Source: Geodermatophilaceae bacterium (GTDB taxonomy: Bacteria; Actinomycetota; Actinomycetes; Mycobacteriales; Geodermatophilaceae). From it: a stretch of DNA of 9,237 bases. Below are positions 5,799 through 9,237 of the stretch, piece by piece. The translations under genes were made by a program, and so were the position numbers. Each line of letters opens with the position of its first letter. Position 1 is the first letter of the stretch. The notes beneath the pieces were generated by a model, which was not told the origin of the DNA, made no database searches, and was given only the letters and a program-made list of their open reading frames with translations. The stretch lies in assembly GCA_013811975.1 (NCBI GenBank), contig JACCUF010000108.1, positions 1 through 9,237 on the forward strand. The letters run 5' to 3'.

Positions 5799-7240
5799 GC
5801 ACCGCCACAGCCCGGATCGGAGTCACCGGCCTCGCGGTCATGGGGCGCAATCTGGCCCGCAACCTCGCCCGCAACGGCTTCACGGTGGCCCTGCACAACA
5901 GGACCTACGCGAAGACCCAGAGTCTCGTCGACGATCACGGGGACGAGGGCGAATTCGTTCCGAGCGAGAGCGTCGAGGACTTCGTCGCCTCGTTGGAGAA
6001 GCCCCGAACGATCATCGTCATGGTAAAAGCCGGGGAGCCGACCGACGCCGTGATCGACGAACTGACCCCCTTGTTGGACGAGGGCGACGTCGTCATCGAC
6101 TGCGGCAATGCGCAGTTCACCGACACCCGCCGCCGCGAGGAAGCACTGCGTGAGCAGGGACTCAACTTCGTCGGCGCCGGCGTTTCGGGCGGCGAGGAGG
6201 GTGCGCTGCTCGGGCCGAGCATCATGCCCGGCGGATCAGTGGAGGCCTACGAGCGCCTCGGCCCGGTCTTCGAGAAGATCGCCGCCCAGGTCGACGGCAC
6301 GCCGTGTTGCATCCACATCGGCCCCGACGGCGCTGGCCATTTCGTGAAGATGGTGCACAACGGCATCGAGTACGCCGACATGCAGCTCATTGCCGAGGCC
6401 TACGACCTGCTACGCGAGGGACTGGGCATCACCCCGGCTGAGGTCGCCGACATCTTCCGGGAATGGAACCAGGGCGACCTCGAATCGTTCCTGATCGAGA
6501 TCACCGCGGATGTGTTGGCGCACAACGACGCTCGTACGGGCAAGGCCTTGGTGGACAGCATCGTCGACGAGGCTGAGCAGAAGGGCACCGGCCGATGGAC
6601 CGTACAGAGTGCCCTGGACCTGGGCGTACCGATCACCGGGATCGCCGAGGCGACCTTCGCCCGATCACTGTCCGGGCACCGCGAGCAACGGGCGGCCGCA
6701 CGGGAAGCCTTTGGCGGGGGGACCGGAAATGCCTGGGCGGCTGAGGATCGCGAGAGCTTCATCGAGGACGTCAGCCGGGCGCTGTACGCGTCCAAGGTCG
6801 TCGCCTACGCCCAGGGCTTCGACCACATCCAGGCCGGCAGCGAGGCCTTCGACTGGGCCATCGACCGCGGCGGCGTGGCCACCATCTGGCGGGGGGGCTG
6901 CATCATCCGGGCTCGGTTCCTCGATCGGATCAAGGAGGCCTACGACGCGGACCCGGACCTGACCACACTGTTGGTCGCGCCGTACTTCGCCGCCGCGGTC
7001 TCCGACGGGGTGGACAGCTGGCGTCGGGTGGTCGCTGATGCCGTACGGGCTGGGGTGCCGACCCCAGCCTTCTCCTCGTCGCTGGCCTACTTCGACGGGC
7101 TGCGGCGTGGCCGGCTTCCGGCGGCATTGATCCAGGGTTTGCGGGACAACTTCGGTGCGCACAGTTACCGCCGGGTCGATGACGATGGTGCTTTCCACAC
7201 TGGATGGGCCACCGATGACAGGCTCGAATCCCCCGCCTGA
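5795..7240 (+). CDS. gnd: 6-phosphogluconate dehydrogenase, decarboxylating (NADP+ type)
   Basis: Oxidative pentose-phosphate pathway enzyme: it converts 6-phosphogluconate to ribulose 5-phosphate and CO2 while reducing NADP+. The 481-residue length is typical of the long (E. coli-like) form. The Rossmann loop GVTGLAVMGRN lies at 9-19, and NRT at 35-37 is the usual NADP 2'-phosphate-binding triplet. GAGVSGGEEGALLGPSIMPGG (127-147) and HFVKMVHNGIEY (182-193) give the substrate site with catalytic Lys185 and Glu192, matching the K/E pair of characterised enzymes. DEAEQKGTGRW (258-268) is the family signature, and the C-terminus has RVDDDGAFHTGW. One oddity is IDCGN at 101-105, where IDGGN is usual. 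The start is supported by GGAGG 5 nt before ATG 5795. It is divergent from the glycosyltransferase operon, and a strong hairpin follows. The NADPH and pentose supply has no specific visible link to its neighbours. Confidence 0.97.
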   Translation: MSTATARIGVTGLAVMGRNLARNLARNGFTVALHNRTYAKTQSLVDDHGDEGEFVPSESVEDFVASLEKPRTIIVMVKAGEPTDAVIDELTPLLDEGDVVIDCGNAQFTDTRRREEALREQGLNFVGAGVSGGEEGALLGPSIMPGGSVEAYERLGPVFEKIAAQVDGTPCCIHIGPDGAGHFVKMVHNGIEYADMQLIAEAYDLLREGLGITPAEVADIFREWNQGDLESFLIEITADVLAHNDARTGKALVDSIVDEAEQKGTGRWTVQSALDLGVPITGIAEATFARSLSGHREQRAAAREAFGGGTGNAWAAEDRESFIEDVSRALYASKVVAYAQGFDHIQAGSEAFDWAIDRGGVATIWRGGCIIRARFLDRIKEAYDADPDLTTLLVAPYFAAAVSDGVDSWRRVVADAVRAGVPTPAFSSSLAYFDGLRRGRLPAALIQGLRDNFGAHSYRRVDDDGAFHTGWATDDRLESPA

Positions 7241-7266
7241 CCCGCCTCCTGCTTGAACCAACTGAG

Positions 7267-7313
7267 GTGAAGGACGCCTTGTGTCGATAGGTTCGATACA
7301 AGGCGTCCTTCAC
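7267..7313. terminator. 16-bp-stem hairpin downstream of gnd
   Basis: GTGAAGGACGCCTTGT (7267-7282) and its exact reverse complement (7298-7313) enclose a 15-nt loop that contains TCGATA twice (7284-7289 and 7293-7298, the last base being in the stem). It begins 26 nt after the gnd stop and ends 27 nt before the next start. It lacks a U-tract but is strong enough to end gnd transcription. It could also act as an RNA structure in a read-through leader of the next gene, for which no clear promoter is seen. Confidence 0.65.
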
Positions 7314-7340
7314 TCGGACCGATGGAGGCTGGAAGGCTGC

Positions 7341-8090
7341 ATGCTCCAGATAGACCAGCGTGACAGCGGGGTTGTCGTGCTGCGCTTGGCTCACGGCAAG
7401 GTGAACGCCCTCGACGTCGAACTCCTCGAGGCGATCATCGTCGCCTTCGGTGAAGTGGCCGACGCCCCGGCTGTGGTCCTCACCGGCGAGGGTTCGAGTT
7501 TCTGCGCAGGCGTCGACCTGCGCCGGATCGCCGGTGCGAGCGACGCCTCCGAGATCGCGGAGTTCCTCGACGCCTTGTCCCGGGCGCTGCTGACGGTGTT
7601 CACCCACCCCCGGCCGGTGGTCGCCGCGGTCAACGGGCATGCCATCGCCGGTGGGTGCGTGCTGGCCGCCGCCGCGGACGTACGGCTGATGTCCGGCGGC
7701 TCGATGGGCCTGACCGAACTCAAGGTCGGGGTGGCCTTCCCGACCGCGGCGCTGGAAATCGCCCGGCATGCCGCCGGCGCCAAGGCCCAGTCGCTGATCC
7801 TGACCGGTGCGCTCATCACACCCGAGGAAGCCGTCGAGGTCGGGCTGATCGACCGAGTCGTAAGCTCCGGCGATCTGATGGGCACCGCAATGGCCAAGGC
7901 GCAGGCGTTGGCGCGCATTCCGGTTGCCAGCTTCGAGATCACCAAGCGGCAGTTGCACGCGCCGGCGATGGCCGCGATCGCGCGGGAGTACGAGATCTAC
8001 GATGCGATCGTCGCCCACACGTGGACCTCCGACAGCGGACGTGTCGCGATCTCAGGCTTCTTGGCCAACCTCAACCGATCCCGGAGCTGA
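7341..8090 (+). CDS. Enoyl-CoA hydratase/isomerase family protein (crotonase fold)
   Basis: This 249-residue crotonase-superfamily protein should bind an acyl-CoA and stabilise an enolate. VNALDVELL (21-29) is the typical N-terminal segment, SSFCAGVDL (52-60) and HAIAGGCVLAAAAD (100-113) form the oxyanion hole, and MGLTELKVGVAFP (122-134) is the active-site strand and loop. In rat mitochondrial hydratase the catalytic pair is Glu144 and Glu164. Here the aligned positions are Val108 and Glu126, so only one glutamate remains. That fits enoyl-CoA isomerase-like or other crotonase chemistry better than a classical hydratase, and the reaction cannot be fixed from sequence. ATG 7341 is preferred because GGAAGG (7331-7336) precedes it by 4 nt; an in-frame GTG at 7281 lies inside the gnd hairpin. 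The DUF2237 gene follows after 1 nt, probably as an operon. Confidence 0.87.
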   Translation: MLQIDQRDSGVVVLRLAHGKVNALDVELLEAIIVAFGEVADAPAVVLTGEGSSFCAGVDLRRIAGASDASEIAEFLDALSRALLTVFTHPRPVVAAVNGHAIAGGCVLAAAADVRLMSGGSMGLTELKVGVAFPTAALEIARHAAGAKAQSLILTGALITPEEAVEVGLIDRVVSSGDLMGTAMAKAQALARIPVASFEITKRQLHAPAMAAIAREYEIYDAIVAHTWTSDSGRVAISGFLANLNRSRS

Positions 8091-8091
8091 C

Positions 8092-8484
8092 GTGGACGAA
8101 TCTCGTAATGTGCTCGGCGGGCCGCTCCAAGAGTGTTCCGGTGACCCGGTCACAGGCTTCTACCGCGACGGCTGCTGCAACACCGACCCCGCTGACTTCG
8201 GCAGTCACACGGTCTGCGCGGTGCTCTCCGAGGAGTTCCTCGCTCACCAGAAATCGGTCGGCAACGACTTGTCCACGCCACGTCCGGAATACGGGTTCAG
8301 CGGGCTGAATCCCGGCGACCGGTGGTGTGTATGTGCCTCCCGATGGCAGCAGGCCTACGTGGCGGGTGCAGCGTCCCCGGTAATCCTGGCGGCCACGCAC
8401 GCCCGCGCGCTGGACCTCATTCCGCTGGAGGCCCTGCGCGAGCACGCCGCCGACATCCCCAGCGACCCGAGCGAACTCCTCTGA
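8092..8484 (+). CDS. DUF2237 family protein
   Basis: This 130-residue protein of unknown function is recognised by the strongly conserved DUF2237 pattern: NVLGGPLQEC (6-15), GFYRDGCCNTDP (22-33), HTVCAVLSEEFL (39-50), GNDLSTPRPEYGFSGLNPGDRWCVCASRW (57-85) and ATHARALDLIPLEAL (101-115). Six cysteines (15, 28, 29, 42, 79, 81) sit inside the conserved blocks, so a metal site or redox role is possible but unproven. It is soluble, with no signal peptide or membrane helix. The GTG start at 8092 is 1 nt after the stop of the crotonase gene and has GGAG 5 nt upstream, within that gene's end. The tight spacing suggests co-expression with the crotonase-family enzyme, the only functional clue available. 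Confidence 0.88.
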   Translation: MDESRNVLGGPLQECSGDPVTGFYRDGCCNTDPADFGSHTVCAVLSEEFLAHQKSVGNDLSTPRPEYGFSGLNPGDRWCVCASRWQQAYVAGAASPVILAATHARALDLIPLEALREHAADIPSDPSELL

Positions 8485-8565
8485 GCGGAGGCCCTAACTG
8501 GCCGGCTGGGTAGCGAAGCGGCGGTGGGATGCCTGGACCTCAGCAGAGGGTTCCCGGTTGGGGCA

Positions 8566-8617
8566 GATAATCGAAACTCAGCGCACATCACCGTTATGCC
8601 GGCGAAGCCGATAGATT
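8566..8617 (+). promoter_or_regulatory. Candidate promoter region for the coiled-coil gene
   Basis: Two -10-like boxes lie in the 156-nt gap after the DUF2237 gene: GATAAT at 8566-8571, one mismatch from TATAAT, and TAGATT at 8612-8617. Neither has a convincing -35. The gap is locally more AT-rich than the genes around it, in keeping with a promoter. Which box is used, if either, cannot be told from sequence. Confidence 0.25.
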
Positions 8618-8640
8618 TAGGATCCCTAATTGGAGGAATG

Positions 8641-9039
8641 ATGAGACTGAGCCCCATCGTGTGGATAATCATCGCGGTCGTGATCCTGCTTGCTCTGGTG
8701 CTGCTAGCAGTTAAGCTGGGATCCAACAAGAAGGCCGACCGTGACCGCGGCAAGGCCGGTGACATCAGGCAGAGCGCGGCCTCGGACGAGAGGTCCATTC
8801 AAGAGCACAAAGCGGAGGCCGCTGAGCAGGAGGCAGGCGCCCGCGAGGCCCAAGCGGAGGCAGACCGCAAGGCCGCCACGGCGGACAAGCTGAAGTTACA
8901 GGCGCAGGAGTTCAGTGAGCGGGCAGCCGGCAAAGAGACCGAGCAACGCGATCGCCTCCGTGCAGCCGACGAGATCGACCCCGACGTACCGGATCCGGGA
9001 CACCACGATGATGGGGTTGGCACCACCCACCGGCCCTGA
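8641..9039 (+). CDS. Small membrane-anchored coiled-coil protein
   Basis: The predicted product has 132 residues. An N-terminal hydrophobic helix (about 5-25, IVWIIIAVVILLALVLLAVKL) is followed by a basic stop-transfer stretch, NKKADRDRGK. A long Ala/Glu/Lys/Gln-rich region (about 40-110) is almost certainly helical coiled coil, and the C-terminus carries ADEIDPDVPD, a motif I associate with a recurrent family of uncharacterised actinobacterial membrane proteins. It is probably a single-pass protein with the coiled coil in the cytoplasm by the positive-inside rule. The function is unknown; scaffold or envelope-associated roles are only guesses. GGAGG at 8632-8636 serves ATG 8641 with a 4-nt gap; ATG 8638, directly before it, is too close, and the open frame back to 8524 has no supported start. 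It is transcribed towards the MBL-fold gene. Confidence 0.8.
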   Translation: MRLSPIVWIIIAVVILLALVLLAVKLGSNKKADRDRGKAGDIRQSAASDERSIQEHKAEAAEQEAGAREAQAEADRKAATADKLKLQAQEFSERAAGKETEQRDRLRAADEIDPDVPDPGHHDDGVGTTHRP

Positions 9040-9082
9040 ATCTCCCGCGCGCCGACAGCTGGCCGTCAGCGGAACGCCGTGG

Positions 9083-9235
9083 TCAGCGGGGATGCTCGGG
9101 CGGCCGTGTTCCCAGAGGTACGGCGAGGCCTTCGTCGGCGAGCAGGATCTCTCCGCTGAACACCGCTGCCGCCTCGGTCCGGGATAGCTCGCGGTCGTTG
9201 CCTGGCCAGAAGTGGGTCAGCATGAGCCGGCGCGC
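9083..9235 (-). CDS. MBL-fold metallo-hydrolase (partial, C-terminus)
   Basis: Only the last 50 codons and the stop (9083-9085) are in the window; the gene enters from the right edge. The reading includes RRLMLTHFWPGNDRE followed by SGEILLADEGLAVPLG, the typical end of RNase Z/ElaC-like metallo-beta-lactamase-fold hydrolases of actinobacteria. The His in LTHFWPG is expected to be the last metal ligand. Some relatives, such as the mycobacterial Rv1339 group, are reported cyclic-nucleotide phosphodiesterases, but the substrate cannot be assigned from this fragment. It converges on the coiled-coil gene with a 43-nt gap in which I see no strong hairpin. Confidence 0.68.
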   Translation of the reverse strand, partial: ARRLMLTHFWPGNDRELSRTEAAAVFSGEILLADEGLAVPLGTRPPEHPR

Positions 9236-9237
9236 CC

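Noticed and set aside
7281..7340. GTG start at 7281 for the crotonase gene
   Set aside because: It lies inside the hairpin stem with no ribosome site. ATG 7341 has GGAAGG and begins where crotonase similarity begins.
6930..8018. 362-codon minus-strand open frame across the gnd end and the crotonase gene
   Set aside because: It crosses two well-supported genes and a terminator hairpin and has shadow-frame composition.
9040..9082. Terminator between the convergent coiled-coil and MBL genes
   Set aside because: Only short interrupted complementarity around 9052-9072 was found, not a convincing stem.

Overview
This is high-GC DNA with actinobacterial codon usage, frequent GTG starts and Actinomycetota-type protein families: a long menaquinone MenB of the mycobacterial kind, a DUF2237 protein, and a membrane-anchored coiled coil with a C-terminal ADEIDPDV motif. 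The organism is most likely an actinomycete; the sequence does not fix the genus.

Layout. Positions 1-151 (-) hold the N-terminus of a RimJ/RimL-type GNAT acetyltransferase, cut by the left edge and divergent from menB (235-1173, +). menB converges on a four-gene minus-strand operon (5610 down to 1275). The two are separated by a 72-nt palindromic element with 20-bp perfect arms (1209-1280), which contains the stop codon of the last operon gene. In transcription order the operon encodes a GT4-like glycosyltransferase, a canonical GT4 enzyme, a MurG/GT28-like enzyme and a GT2 enzyme with a galactosyltransferase-type C-terminal region. The first two junctions are ATGA overlaps and the third gap is 3 nt, so the four products are probably made together and build one glycan or glycolipid. 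Nothing in the window names that product.

The 184-nt gap 5611-5794 separates this operon from divergent gnd (6-phosphogluconate dehydrogenase, 5795-7240, +). It holds a plausible operon promoter overlapped by a perfect GCTTAC-N3-GTAAGC palindrome, a spaced direct repeat behind its -35, and a plausible gnd promoter. The expected gnd transcript start falls almost on the ATG of a 19-codon ORF that ends in an ATGA overlap with gnd.

After gnd come a 16-bp-stem hairpin, a crotonase-fold gene (7341-8090) that lacks one of the two hydratase glutamates, and a DUF2237 gene 1 nt downstream (8092-8484). A small membrane-anchored coiled-coil protein (8641-9039) follows. It converges on the C-terminus of an MBL-fold metallo-hydrolase (9083-9235, -) cut by the right edge.

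The housekeeping content (menB, gnd, MBL hydrolase) is ordinary. The least explained parts are the glycosyltransferase quartet, the regulatory region it shares with gnd, the gnd leader ORF, and the palindromic element at the menB/glycosyltransferase junction. No tRNA, rRNA, CRISPR array, transposase or prophage gene was seen.
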